Of a DNA stretch of 30,588 bases, positions 8,346-16,300 are shown piece after piece. Numbering within the stretch: the first letter of the stretch is position 1; each line of letters begins with the position of its first letter. This stretch comes from JACGMN01 sp964522635. GTDB lineage: Archaea; Halobacteriota; Syntropharchaeia; Alkanophagales; Methanospirareceae. A model generated the notes under the pieces. The model saw only the letters and a list, made by a program, of their open reading frames with translations. It searched no databases and had not been told where the DNA came from. The position numbers were made by a program, and so were the translations under genes. The stretch covers positions 1-30,588 of the forward strand of contig CAZFWT010000011.1 in NCBI GenBank assembly GCA_964522635.1, written 5' to 3'.

Positions 8346-9147
8346 GAGAACGCTCCCCCGGGGACTTAAGCATGTAGCTATCTTCCAGACCCTCCTGTTG
8401 CACTATTCGCCGCACTTCCGCGACCATGCGCTGTAAGATCTCGCCCGCCTTCCCTACCAAACGACAATCTGAGATGAGCTCAGTGAATAGGGTTGGCTCG
8501 GGATTCACCTCAATGACCCTCGCGCCTGCCTTCCTGGCGATGAACGGTAAGCTTGCTGCTGGCTGGACAATGGCTGAGGTGCCGATCACGAGCATCGCAT
8601 CGCAGGTGCTTGCTGCTGATTCCGCACGGAATAGCGTATCTGTGGGAATGGGCTCGCCGAAGAAGACGACATCGGGCTTCAAGAGGCCGCCACAGGTGCA
8701 GCGCAACGGCACGAGATCGAACATGAGTTCGTCCGTCTCAAAACTTCTCGCACAGTCCAGACAGACGAATTGCCGGAAGCTCCCGTGGAATTCGATGACG
8801 TTTGAACTCCCGGCTCGCTGGTGCATGCTATCTATATTCTGTGTAATGATACAGCGCAATTTCCCCAGATGCTCGAGCTCCGCGAGTGCGTGGTGCGCTG
8901 CGTTTGGTTCTGCCGCGGAAACCGTGGTGAGCATCTCCTTCAGCAGGATCCAGGCCTTCTCAGGATTGCTGCGAAACGTGTTAATGTGCGCATACTCTGC
9001 GGGATCATACTTCTCCCAGAGCCCACCCCTGCCTCGAAATGGCGCGATGCCGCTTTCCACCGAGATACCCGCTCCGGTGAAGGCAACCACACGGCTCGCT
9101 TTAGCGATCGTACGTGCGGCGAGCGTGAGCGTTTCCTCACGAGCCAT
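8320..9147 (-). CDS. Sir2-family NAD-dependent protein deacylase
   Basis: A sirtuin of 275 residues from the ATG at 9147 (MAREETL). The frame is open to 9201, but that extension looks non-coding in character. The NAD-binding GAGIS is at residues 25-29, TQNID at 102-106, the catalytic base is H121, and four zinc-binding cysteines are C129, C132, C150 and C152 (the last pair as CxC). It removes acyl groups from lysines using NAD; archaeal sirtuins are known to act on chromatin protein Alba. The Tyr-x-x-Arg pair of desuccinylase-type sirtuins is not seen in the expected loop, so deacetylation is more likely. It overlaps UPF0282 by 26 bases. Confidence 0.9.
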   Translation of the reverse strand: MAREETLTLAARTIAKASRVVAFTGAGISVESGIAPFRGRGGLWEKYDPAEYAHINTFRSNPEKAWILLKEMLTTVSAAEPNAAHHALAELEHLGKLRCIITQNIDSMHQRAGSSNVIEFHGSFRQFVCLDCARSFETDELMFDLVPLRCTCGGLLKPDVVFFGEPIPTDTLFRAESAASTCDAMLVIGTSAIVQPAASLPFIARKAGARVIEVNPEPTLFTELISDCRLVGKAGEILQRMVAEVRRIVQQEGLEDSYMLKSPGERSHADRDTGH

Positions 9148-9256
9148 TGTTCGTAACTGAATTATTATGCTGCTACCATAAAGAGTAACTAACATAAGCA
9201 ATGAGACGCGAATCTACGCGTTTTGCCGCTGACAGGGAGCTATCGTTATCGTAATC

Positions 9257-10555
9257 ATGGGTGACGCGAAAGGGCGGAAACTGCTGCAGGTTGCACTTGA
9301 CGTGACCGAACTGGACCGGGCGATGCAGCTCGCGAAGGAATGTGTAGCCGGAGGTGCCGACTGGCTCGAAGCGGGTACGCCACTTATCAAGAGCGAGGGC
9401 ATGCACGCGATCCGAACGTTACGGGATGCGTTCCCTGGGGCGAAGATCGTCGCCGATATGAAGATCATGGATACCGGTGCGATCGAGGTAGAGATGGCGG
9501 CGAAATCAGGTGCGGCGGTCGTTTCGATCCTCGCCGCTGCGGACGACGCCACGATCCAGGACGCCGTTCGATCCGCCCGTAAATACGGTGTGGCCGTGAT
9601 GGTAGACCTCATGAACGCAGCTGACCCGGTAAAACGTGCGCGGGAACTGGATGCGCTCGGCGTTGATTACCTCTGCGTGCATGTGGGGATCGATCAGCAG
9701 ATGAAGGGCATGGACACGTTACAGCTCCTCGAGCAGGTGGCTGCTGCGGTATCAACCCCCTTAGCCGTTGCCGGTGGCATCGATGCGGAAGCGGCAGCCG
9801 AGGCCGTGCGGTTGGGTGCGGAGGTCATTATCGTCGGTGGTACTATTACACGGACGGCGAAGGTGGAATCAGCAACGCGACAAATTCGGGAGAGCATGGA
9901 TACAGAGAGGACAGGACGAGCACGCGAGAAAATAAGCAGTGATGATGAGATTCACGCGCTCTTTGAGCAGGTGAGCACCCCGAATATATCAGACGCACTG
10001 CACCGCAAGGGCGTTATGCACGGCATACGGCCCGTGTTCGAGGGCATCAAGCTCGTCGGCAAGGCGGTCACCGTGCAGACCTTTGAAGGCGACTGGGCGA
10101 AGGTGGTTGAGGCTATTGATACAGCAAAGGAAGGCGAGGTAATCGTGGCCTACGCGGGCGCGAAGGACGTTGCGCCCTGGGGTGAGCTCGCCTCCTGGAG
10201 TTGCAAGCAGAGGGGCATCGCCGGCATCGTGATCGACGGTGCGACACGAGACGTGGATGAGATACGACGCATCCGCTTCCCGGTCTTCGCGCGCTATATC
10301 GTTCCGAATGCGGGTGAGCCGAAAGGTTTTGGTGAGCTGAACACGGAGATCACCTGCGGTGGCCAGGAGGTCAGACCGGGTGACTGGATCATCGGCGATG
10401 ACAACGGCGTGGTGGTCGTGCCCAAGGAGCGTGCCTATGAGATCGCGCGGCGTGCAAAGGAAGTCTGGAAGAACGAGGAACGAGTACGAGAAGAGATAAA
10501 ACGCGGTAAGACGCTTTCGCAGGTGCTGGATCTGTATTTGTGGGAGAAGAAATGA
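9257..10555 (+). CDS. Fused 3-hexulose-6-phosphate synthase and RraA-like protein
   Basis: Residues about 1-215 form a KGPDC/orotidine-decarboxylase-type TIM barrel: LDVTELD at the start, the metal/phosphate motif DMKIMDTG, then VAGGID and IIVGGTITR phosphate loops. This is the HxlA half, which in archaea runs the ribulose monophosphate reaction in reverse to make ribulose-5-phosphate and formaldehyde from hexulose-6-phosphate. Residues about 225-432 are an RraA-like domain (TPNISDALHRKG, AYAGAKDVAPWGELAS, DGATRDVDEI). In archaea this domain often rides on HPS; its role may be an aldolase/decarboxylase-like one rather than RNase E regulation. The isomerase HxlB is not in the window. The start is the ATG at 9257; no well-spaced ribosome-binding site is visible. 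Confidence 0.9.
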   Translation: MGDAKGRKLLQVALDVTELDRAMQLAKECVAGGADWLEAGTPLIKSEGMHAIRTLRDAFPGAKIVADMKIMDTGAIEVEMAAKSGAAVVSILAAADDATIQDAVRSARKYGVAVMVDLMNAADPVKRARELDALGVDYLCVHVGIDQQMKGMDTLQLLEQVAAAVSTPLAVAGGIDAEAAAEAVRLGAEVIIVGGTITRTAKVESATRQIRESMDTERTGRAREKISSDDEIHALFEQVSTPNISDALHRKGVMHGIRPVFEGIKLVGKAVTVQTFEGDWAKVVEAIDTAKEGEVIVAYAGAKDVAPWGELASWSCKQRGIAGIVIDGATRDVDEIRRIRFPVFARYIVPNAGEPKGFGELNTEITCGGQEVRPGDWIIGDDNGVVVVPKERAYEIARRAKEVWKNEERVREEIKRGKTLSQVLDLYLWEKK

Positions 10556-10648
10556 CGTTTGATCTTTATTTACGGTTTCCACTCATTCATCCCGTAATGC
10601 GGCGAAGCAGAGAAGAAAGAAATCAGAAGTCCTGGGAAATAGTATGAA

Positions 10649-10665
10649 TGAGGGAGGATCCCTCA
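10649..10665. terminator. Short perfect hairpin between convergent genes
   Basis: TGAGGGA-GGA-TCCCTCA is a 7-base perfect inverted repeat with a 3-base loop. It lies in the 132-base gap where HPS-RraA and dnaK converge. It may help stop transcription from either side; there is no long T run beside it. Confidence 0.35.
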
Positions 10666-10687
10666 AACATCTTCTAGAGCAGCCTCT

Positions 10688-12562
10688 TTACTTCCCCTCC
10701 GCATCCTTCACGTCATACTCGACGTCCACATATTCGCTCTCTGCCTTCTCCCCGGCTTCTGGTTCTGTCTTGCCCGCTGCAGCTTCCGCTTCCGCAGCTT
10801 GTCTCGCCGCTTCCTGGTAGATGACCGCAGAGACCTCATGCAGTGCTTTCGTCAGCTCGTCCACATCCGTCTTGATCTTCGTGATATCTGTGCCCTTTAA
10901 GGACTCTTTTAGCGTATCCTTCGCGCGCTCGACCTTCTCCCGCTGGTCTGCTGCTATCTTCTCACCGAGCTCCTCGATCGTCTTCTCCGTGGTGTAAACG
11001 AGCGAATCCGCCTGATTCCGAAGCTCTATCTCCTCTTTCCGCTTCCGGTCATCTTCACCGTACCGCTCCGCCTCTTTCACCATCTCGTCTATCTGCTCCT
11101 TTGGCAGTTTCGTTGACGCGGTTATTCTGATCGAAGCCTCCTTACCCGTCCCCAAATCCTTCGCGGTGACGTTTAAAATACCGTTCGCGTCGATATCGAA
11201 GGTTACTTCGATCTGGGGAATACCTCGCGGTGCGGGCAGAATACCATCCAGATGGAACCGTCCCAGCGAGGTATTGTCAGCAGCCATTGGCCGCTCGCCC
11301 TGCGTGACATGGATCTCGACGCTCGTCTGGCTATCCGCAGCGGTTGTGAATATCTGCGATCTCTTCGTCGGGACCGTCGTGTTCCGCGCGATCAAGGATG
11401 TGGCAACACCACCAAGTGTCTCCACACTGAGCGTCAATGGTGTCACGTCGAGCAGAACGATCTCCTCCTTCACCTGCCCTGCGAGGATGCCCGCCTGGAT
11501 CGCTGCGCCGAGCGCAACGGACTGCATGGGATCAACGCCGCCCTCCACCTTCTTGCCGAGAATGCGCTCGAATCGCTCTTTCACGATCGGCATACGCGTT
11601 GGCCCGCCGATGAGGATGATCCTGTCGATCTCAGCCGCAGAGAGTTTCGCATCTTTCAGGGCCTGTCGTACCGGCGCGTCCACCCGTCTCAGGGTCGGCT
11701 CGGCTAATTCCTCTAATTTCGCACGTGTCAGGGTCTCTTCCAAATGCCGCGGCTCACCATCCTTTACCGCAATAAAGGGGAGATTGATGCTCGTCGAGAT
11801 CGAAGAGGAGAGCTCAATCTTCGCTCGCTCCGCTTCGTCCCGTATGCGCTGTAATGCCGTTAAATCAGCTCGTAAATCGACACCCTCCTTCAGTTTAAAG
11901 CCCTCAACCAGCCAGTTGACGACGGCAGCATCGATATCAGTGCCACCGAGCTGCGTATCCCCGTTCGTGGCAAGCACCTCGAAGACGCCTTCGCCTATCT
12001 CCATGATCGTGACATCGAATGTGCCGCCTCCAAAATCAAGGACTACAACCTTATATTCGCCCTTTTTGCCGAGCCCGTAAGCCATGGCAGCCGCCGTGGG
12101 CTCATTTATTATCCGTTTCACCTCAAACCCGGCAATTTCGCCGGCGTCCTTCGTCGCCTGCCGCTGATTATCATCGAAATAGGCCGGCACGGTGATCACC
12201 GCCGCATTGATCTTCTCACCCAGATACGCCTCCGCGTCCGTCTTGATCTTCTGCAGCACCATCGCGGAGATCTCTTGCGGCGTAAACTCCTTGTTCACGG
12301 TCTTCACGTAAATCTTCTCTGCCGTGCCCATCTTCCGCTTCACTTCGCGCACCGTGCCCTCTGGATTAACGACTGCCTGTCGCTTCGCTGCTACACCGAC
12401 CAGCCGCTGTTTGTCCTTAGTAAAGGCAACGACCGAAGGAAACATCTTCCCACCGTAGGCGCTGCCCTCGGCACTCGGTATAATTTTCACGTCGCCGCCT
12501 GCACCTACGAATGCCGCTTCTGAGTTCGTTGTTCCGAGATCTATGCCAATAATCCTTTCCAT
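10688..12562 (-). CDS. dnaK: Hsp70 chaperone DnaK
   Basis: A 624-residue Hsp70. The ATPase domain (about residues 1-375) opens with IGIDLGTTNS and holds VITVPAYFDD, the INEPTAAA phosphate segment, LDFGGGTFDVT and IILIGGPTRMP. The substrate domain follows (LLDVTPLTLSVET), then a charged helical lid and an acidic tail (YVDVEYDVKD). The ATPase domain lacks the roughly 25-residue loop present in proteobacterial DnaK after the first subdomain, matching the Gram-positive/archaeal type; archaeal dnaK is generally thought to have come from bacteria. GrpE and DnaJ are not in this window. The ATG has GGGG nine bases upstream and its own TATA box. It lies directly downstream of the thermosome gene. Confidence 0.97.
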   Translation of the reverse strand: MERIIGIDLGTTNSEAAFVGAGGDVKIIPSAEGSAYGGKMFPSVVAFTKDKQRLVGVAAKRQAVVNPEGTVREVKRKMGTAEKIYVKTVNKEFTPQEISAMVLQKIKTDAEAYLGEKINAAVITVPAYFDDNQRQATKDAGEIAGFEVKRIINEPTAAAMAYGLGKKGEYKVVVLDFGGGTFDVTIMEIGEGVFEVLATNGDTQLGGTDIDAAVVNWLVEGFKLKEGVDLRADLTALQRIRDEAERAKIELSSSISTSINLPFIAVKDGEPRHLEETLTRAKLEELAEPTLRRVDAPVRQALKDAKLSAAEIDRIILIGGPTRMPIVKERFERILGKKVEGGVDPMQSVALGAAIQAGILAGQVKEEIVLLDVTPLTLSVETLGGVATSLIARNTTVPTKRSQIFTTAADSQTSVEIHVTQGERPMAADNTSLGRFHLDGILPAPRGIPQIEVTFDIDANGILNVTAKDLGTGKEASIRITASTKLPKEQIDEMVKEAERYGEDDRKRKEEIELRNQADSLVYTTEKTIEELGEKIAADQREKVERAKDTLKESLKGTDITKIKTDVDELTKALHEVSAVIYQEAARQAAEAEAAAGKTEPEAGEKAESEYVDVEYDVKDAEGK

Positions 12563-12600
12563 TTCACAAAACCCCTTCTTATCCTTGCATCCTTACCCTG

Positions 12601-12608
12601 TATAAAAA
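12601..12608 (-). promoter_or_regulatory. TATA box for dnaK
   Basis: On the minus strand the sequence reads TTTTTTTATA, about 40 bases before the dnaK ATG at 12562. It shows that dnaK need not depend on the upstream thermosome promoter. Confidence 0.55.
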
Positions 12609-12626
12609 AAGCTGATCTAACGTCTA

Positions 12627-12664
12627 AGAAAAAAAAAGGAAAAAAAAGGAAAGAGGAAAAAAAA
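12627..12664 (-). terminator. T-rich terminator after the thermosome gene
   Basis: On the minus strand, just past the thermosome stop codon, there are three T runs of four to nine bases separated by short C/G pairs. Such oligo-T tracts are the standard archaeal intrinsic terminator. It would separate the thermosome message from dnaK. Confidence 0.65.
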
Positions 12665-12666
12665 GG

Positions 12667-14307
12667 TTAGTACTCCTCTCCCATGCCACCCATGCCACCT
12701 GGCGGCATTCCGCCACCACCGGCCGGCATTCTCTCTCTGCTCGATGCGATTACATCGTCGATTCGCAGAATCATCACTGCCGATTCCGTGCCCGAGCTGA
12801 TCGCCTGGGTCTTCACACGGAGTGGCTCGATCACACCGGCCTTCTTCATATCGGTTGGCTCGCCCTTGAAGACGTCCAAGCCCGCGGTCTTCTCGCCTCG
12901 CTCGTGTGCCGAGCGTAATGCAACGAGCATGTCAATCGGGTCAAGACCAGCGTTCTCGGCTAGTGCCCGTGGAATCACCTCGACGGCATCGGCAAACGCC
13001 TGGATGGCCAGTTGCTCGCGACCGCCAACGCTTGCCGCATAGTCGCGCAGCCTGAGCGCCAGCTCGATCTCCGCAGCACCGCCGCCCGCAACGTACTTGC
13101 CATCCTCCATCGCGACCGCAACGACACGCAGCGCATCGTTCATTCCGCGCTCCAGCTCGTCAACCACGTGCTCGGTTCCGCCACGCAGTAAGATTGAGAC
13201 TGCTTTCGGGTTCTGGCACTCCTCAACGAAGATCATCTCCTCACCGCCGATCTTCCGCTCATCTACCAGACCGGCTTTGCCGAGATCCTCAGGTCGCACC
13301 TCTTCCAGGCTCGTCAGGATCTTGCCGCCGGTTGCGCTCGCCAGCTTCTTCATATCGCTCTCCTTCACGCGCCGTACCGTAAAGACTCCTTTCTTCGCCA
13401 GATAGTGCTGCGCGAGGTCGTCAATGCCCTTCTGGCAGAAGAGCACGTTCGCACCGCTCGCCGTCACCGTCTCGACCATCTCCTTCAGCATCTTCTCCTC
13501 TTCCTCGAGGAACGACTTCAGCTGCTCCGGCGCGGTGATCTCGATCTTCGCATCCACCTCGGTCTTCTCGATTTCCAGCGCGGAATTGACCAGCGCGATC
13601 TTCGCGTTCTTCACGGTCTTCGGCATGCCGGGGTGCACGCGCTCCTTGTCCACAATCATGCCTGAGATCAGAGTGGTATCTTCGGTACTGCCACCGGTCT
13701 TCTTCTCCAGCTTGATATGGTCAATGTCGATCTTCTTTTCGCCCTTCTCCGCGATCATCTTCACCGCGTCAACGGCGAGATCAGTCAGCATCTCGCGTGC
13801 CGTGCCCGCGCCCTTGCCGGTCATTGACGTGAGGGCGATATTCCTCAGCGTTTTCGTATCTCCCGGCGAGATCGTCTCCGCTATGCCTTCAAGAATATCG
13901 TAGGCCTTCTCTGCGGCTAAACGATATCCGGCTGCGATCAGCGTCGGGTGCACTTCCTGCTCCAGAAGATCCTCGGCGCGCTTGAGCAGCTCGCCTGCGA
14001 GGATAACCGCGCTCGTCGTGCCATCGCCAACCTCTTCGTCCTGCGTCTTTGCGATCTCGACCATCATCTTCGCTGCCGGATGCTCGATGTCCATCTCCTT
14101 CAGGATCGTCGCCCCATCGTTCGTGATCACCACGTCGCCCATCGAGTCAACGAGCATCTTGTCCATCCCCTTTGGCCCGAGGGTGGACTTGACGGCGTTC
14201 GCAATGGTCTTCGCTGCCATAATGTTCCTGCTCTGCGCGTCTCTGCCTCGTGTTCGCTCACTACCTTCTCGTAACACCAATATCGGTGTACCACCTAATT
14301 GTGCCAT
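12667..14307 (-). CDS. thsA: Thermosome subunit (group II chaperonin)
   Basis: A 546-residue chaperonin of the archaeal CCT/thermosome type, which forms a double-ring ATP-driven folding chamber in the cytosol. The equatorial ATP site shows TLGPKGMDKML, the NDGATIL segment and the GDGTTSA motif. The apical domain is in the middle, and the C-terminus is the usual flexible Gly-Met-rich tail (GGMGGMGEEY). The start ATG follows an RQN-less short N-terminus with the conserved PILVLREGSERT. A TATA box lies about 45 bases upstream. The symbol thsA is given only as the family name; which paralogue this is cannot be told. It sits head to head with UPF0216 and upstream of dnaK. Confidence 0.96.
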   Translation of the reverse strand: MAQLGGTPILVLREGSERTRGRDAQSRNIMAAKTIANAVKSTLGPKGMDKMLVDSMGDVVITNDGATILKEMDIEHPAAKMMVEIAKTQDEEVGDGTTSAVILAGELLKRAEDLLEQEVHPTLIAAGYRLAAEKAYDILEGIAETISPGDTKTLRNIALTSMTGKGAGTAREMLTDLAVDAVKMIAEKGEKKIDIDHIKLEKKTGGSTEDTTLISGMIVDKERVHPGMPKTVKNAKIALVNSALEIEKTEVDAKIEITAPEQLKSFLEEEEKMLKEMVETVTASGANVLFCQKGIDDLAQHYLAKKGVFTVRRVKESDMKKLASATGGKILTSLEEVRPEDLGKAGLVDERKIGGEEMIFVEECQNPKAVSILLRGGTEHVVDELERGMNDALRVVAVAMEDGKYVAGGGAAEIELALRLRDYAASVGGREQLAIQAFADAVEVIPRALAENAGLDPIDMLVALRSAHERGEKTAGLDVFKGEPTDMKKAGVIEPLRVKTQAISSGTESAVMILRIDDVIASSRERMPAGGGGMPPGGMGGMGEEY

Positions 14308-14350
14308 GTTGATATTGTCACCTACAGTTAAGAGTGTATGTCAGTAGTTC

Positions 14351-14360
14351 TATTTAAATG
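14351..14360 (-). promoter_or_regulatory. TATA box for the thermosome gene
   Basis: CATTTAAATA on the minus strand lies about 45 bases before the thermosome ATG at 14307. A heat-shock operator is not evident by eye. Confidence 0.55.
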
Positions 14361-14368
14361 TTATTCGT

Positions 14369-14377
14369 CTTTATATG
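14369..14377 (+). promoter_or_regulatory. TATA box for UPF0216
   Basis: CTTTATATG lies about 31-39 bases before the ATG at 14408. It argues against the in-frame ATG at 14375, which would start within the TATA box. The two divergent TATA boxes are only about 10 bases apart, so the two genes may compete for transcription factors. Confidence 0.55.
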
Positions 14378-14407
14378 CCCGCGCCCCTACTCTTTCTTAA
14401 TCGTACA

Positions 14408-14827
14408 ATGATGGAGCGGCCGGACGAGCGCATCGTTTTCAAGGCAGTCAAAGCGCTGAACAAGCACTTACCCGCGGAACGCAAGACCCTGCTTGCCTTG
14501 CTGCGCGAAGAGAAGCCCGCTGTGCGAGCGCGAGACGGCTCGCTACACCGGATCTTGCGGCGCGAGCTGGAGGAGCTCGCGACACTGGTGTCTGAGGCTG
14601 AGCAGCGGAATTTACGGCTCCCGATCTACATCGAGCTCACTTCTGATTATGGTCGCGGTTTCGCGCGGGTGCATGGCGCGCTGGACTGCGAAGTCGTTCG
14701 GCGCGTATTGGGTACGGCGAAGGAGGGTGAAGGTGGCGAGACGCTCTTCATCAATCGGGACGACGTGCGGCGATTACGACGGCGATTGCCAACGGCGACC
14801 GAGTACGCCTTCTTTTATACGCTGTAG
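14408..14827 (+). CDS. UPF0216 (DUF61) family protein
   Basis: The 139-residue product matches the archaeal UPF0216 family: an FKAVKALNKHLPAERKTL opening, the KPAVRARDGS loop, and the RLPIYIELTSDYGRGFARVHG core. The family is small, soluble and of unknown role. The start is set at the ATG-ATG pair at 14408 because the TATA box lies where the longer frame would begin and because family members start near this residue. With that promoter the leader would be very short or absent. The neighbours (thermosome, SpoIIM-like) do not suggest a function. Confidence 0.85.
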   Translation: MMERPDERIVFKAVKALNKHLPAERKTLLALLREEKPAVRARDGSLHRILRRELEELATLVSEAEQRNLRLPIYIELTSDYGRGFARVHGALDCEVVRRVLGTAKEGEGGETLFINRDDVRRLRRRLPTATEYAFFYTL

Positions 14828-14848
14828 CCTCGAAATTCATCCTCCAGC

Positions 14849-14856
14849 TATATATG
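14849..14856 (+). promoter_or_regulatory. TATA box for the SpoIIM-like gene
   Basis: TATATATG lies about 33 bases before the ATG at 14885, with a GGGAG ribosome-binding site between them. The two genes 14885-15475 and 15481-16143 probably form one transcript from here. Confidence 0.55.
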
Positions 14857-14884
14857 CTTTGCGGACTAACCTAGAAGGGAGAAA

Positions 14885-15475
14885 ATGGATGAAGACGTCG
14901 TATCGCTGCGTGAATATCTCTATTCGCTCAGATATTACCTCTTATTCGTCTGTATTCTCTTTGCTGTTGCGGTGGGCCTCGGCTATCTGGAATTCTTCAG
15001 TGAGATCTTTAGTGAATCACTGGCATGGCTGCAGCAGTTGAGCGAGGGCATCGAGGATCTCACTGAGCTCTACTCATCGTGGGTCATCTTCTTGATGTTC
15101 TTTGTCGTGATCTTCCTGAATAACGCCTTTACCTGCTTTCTCAATATCCTCACAGGACCCCTTTTGGGGATCTTCCCAATCTTTTCCACGCTCATCAATG
15201 GCGGGTTACTCGGGTGGCTGGCACATGAAGAGGGCTTAATCGTCTTTCTCGCCATCGTGCCTCACGGCATGTTTGAGCTCCCTGCATACTTCATTAGCCT
15301 CGCGATCGGCTTGCGTCTGGCACGCGAGGCGTTGAGGCCGAAAGGATCGCGGCGGTTGAAAGTGAAGTTTGGCGAGGGACTGCGCGTCTACCTGCGGTTG
15401 ATTCTCCCGCTCCTCTTTGTTGCGGCGCTTGTCGAATCTGCCTTGATCGTCATCGGCATACTTCTGATGCCTTAA
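14885..15475 (+). CDS. SpoIIM (stage II sporulation protein M) family membrane protein
   Basis: A 196-residue integral membrane protein with about five hydrophobic helices (near residues 15-38, 62-84, 88-110, 116-140 and 172-195). Diagnostic segments of the SpoIIM/DUF95 family are NNAFTCFLNI, LGIFPIFSTLINGGLLG and VPHGMFELPAYFIS. The family is widespread in non-sporulating archaea, where its job is unknown; sporulation is not implied. A GGGAG site stands five bases before the ATG. The next gene begins five bases after the stop, which points to an operon with the MBL hydrolase. Confidence 0.88.
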   Translation: MDEDVVSLREYLYSLRYYLLFVCILFAVAVGLGYLEFFSEIFSESLAWLQQLSEGIEDLTELYSSWVIFLMFFVVIFLNNAFTCFLNILTGPLLGIFPIFSTLINGGLLGWLAHEEGLIVFLAIVPHGMFELPAYFISLAIGLRLAREALRPKGSRRLKVKFGEGLRVYLRLILPLLFVAALVESALIVIGILLMP

Positions 15476-15480
15476 GATCC

Positions 15481-16143
15481 ATGAAATTACGAGACGGGCT
15501 CTACTGGTATCGGGAACGAGGCTTCTTCGACGCTAATACCTTTGTGATCCGCGACGAGCGAACGATACTGATTGACCCGGGCCTGGGCACGTATCTCAGG
15601 CCGCGGCTGCTCGCGATGCGCGATGACGGTATCGAGCCTTCGGACATTGACCTTATCGCGGTGACGCATCTACATCCTGATCACTGCGGGGCAACGGCCG
15701 CGCTCAAGGCGGTTACCGGCGCGAAGGTAGCGCTACATCCGGTGCAGGTCGACTATTTCGAAGCGATGGATGAGGGCTCCCAGGACTACCTTGGCGTGGG
15801 GATCGAGCAGAAATTCTCTGCTGACCTGCTGCTTGAAGAACGTCTGAGTTTGGGCGCGCTCGAGCTCGAAATCGTAGAAACGCCAGGCCATTCGCCGTGC
15901 AGTATCTGCTTCTACGCCCCCGCGCGGAAGTTTTTGATCTGCGGCGATCTGCTCTTTGAGCAGGGTGTGGGGCGTACTGATTTGCCATTTGGCGATACGG
16001 GAGCGCTGAAAGCATCGATTGAACAGATCTCGCGGCTGGATACCGAGCTCCTGCTGCCCGGGCATGGTAAGGTACTTATCGGTTACGAGCGGGTACAGCG
16101 GAATTACGAGTTTGTGAAGCGCCTTTTCTCCGCTTTCGTATAG
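15481..16143 (+). CDS. MBL-fold metallo-hydrolase
   Basis: A 220-residue single-domain metallo-beta-lactamase protein with a complete site: H63-L-H65-P-D67-H68, the ETPGHS histidine, the CGDLLF aspartate and the LPGHG histidine. It resembles glyoxalase II-like archaeal hydrolases and should bind two metal ions in the cytosol. The substrate is unknown. It begins five bases after the SpoIIM-family gene, so the pair is translated from one message. Unlike the MBL domain at 154-1539, no metal ligand is missing. Confidence 0.85.
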   Translation: MKLRDGLYWYRERGFFDANTFVIRDERTILIDPGLGTYLRPRLLAMRDDGIEPSDIDLIAVTHLHPDHCGATAALKAVTGAKVALHPVQVDYFEAMDEGSQDYLGVGIEQKFSADLLLEERLSLGALELEIVETPGHSPCSICFYAPARKFLICGDLLFEQGVGRTDLPFGDTGALKASIEQISRLDTELLLPGHGKVLIGYERVQRNYEFVKRLFSAFV

Positions 16144-16246
16144 CATAGCAAGCAAGACGTCCAGGAGTTCACGCGCTACCAAACGCGTCCTCATCTATAC
16201 CGTATCTATATAATAAATAGAGGCTGGGACTGGGTGCGGGTTGACG

Positions 16247-16252
16247 TTTTTT
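16247..16252 (+). terminator. T6 run after the MBL hydrolase gene
   Basis: A run of six T about 105 bases past the stop codon, before the convergent mfnA gene, could terminate the plus-strand transcript. The gap also holds an AT-rich CTATATAATAAAT element at about 16205-16217 with no gene behind it. Confidence 0.3.
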
Positions 16253-16300
16253 AGTCGCTGGCGGACAACCATGGCTCTTCGCTGTTACCTTACCGTGCCG

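Noticed and set aside
9148..9201. Longer N-terminus for the sirtuin
   Set aside because: The extra 18 residues precede the usual sirtuin start, cover the likely promoter and lack a ribosome-binding site.
10688..14307. One thermosome-dnaK operon
   Set aside because: A T-rich terminator and a separate TATA box stand between them, so independent transcription is more likely, though shared heat control is possible.
14375..14407. Longer N-terminus for UPF0216
   Set aside because: It would begin inside the gene's own TATA box and the extra residues do not fit the family start.
16205..16217. Orphan TATA-like element before the convergent mfnA end
   Set aside because: No open frame or stable RNA follows it; AT-rich DNA at a gene end is enough to explain it.
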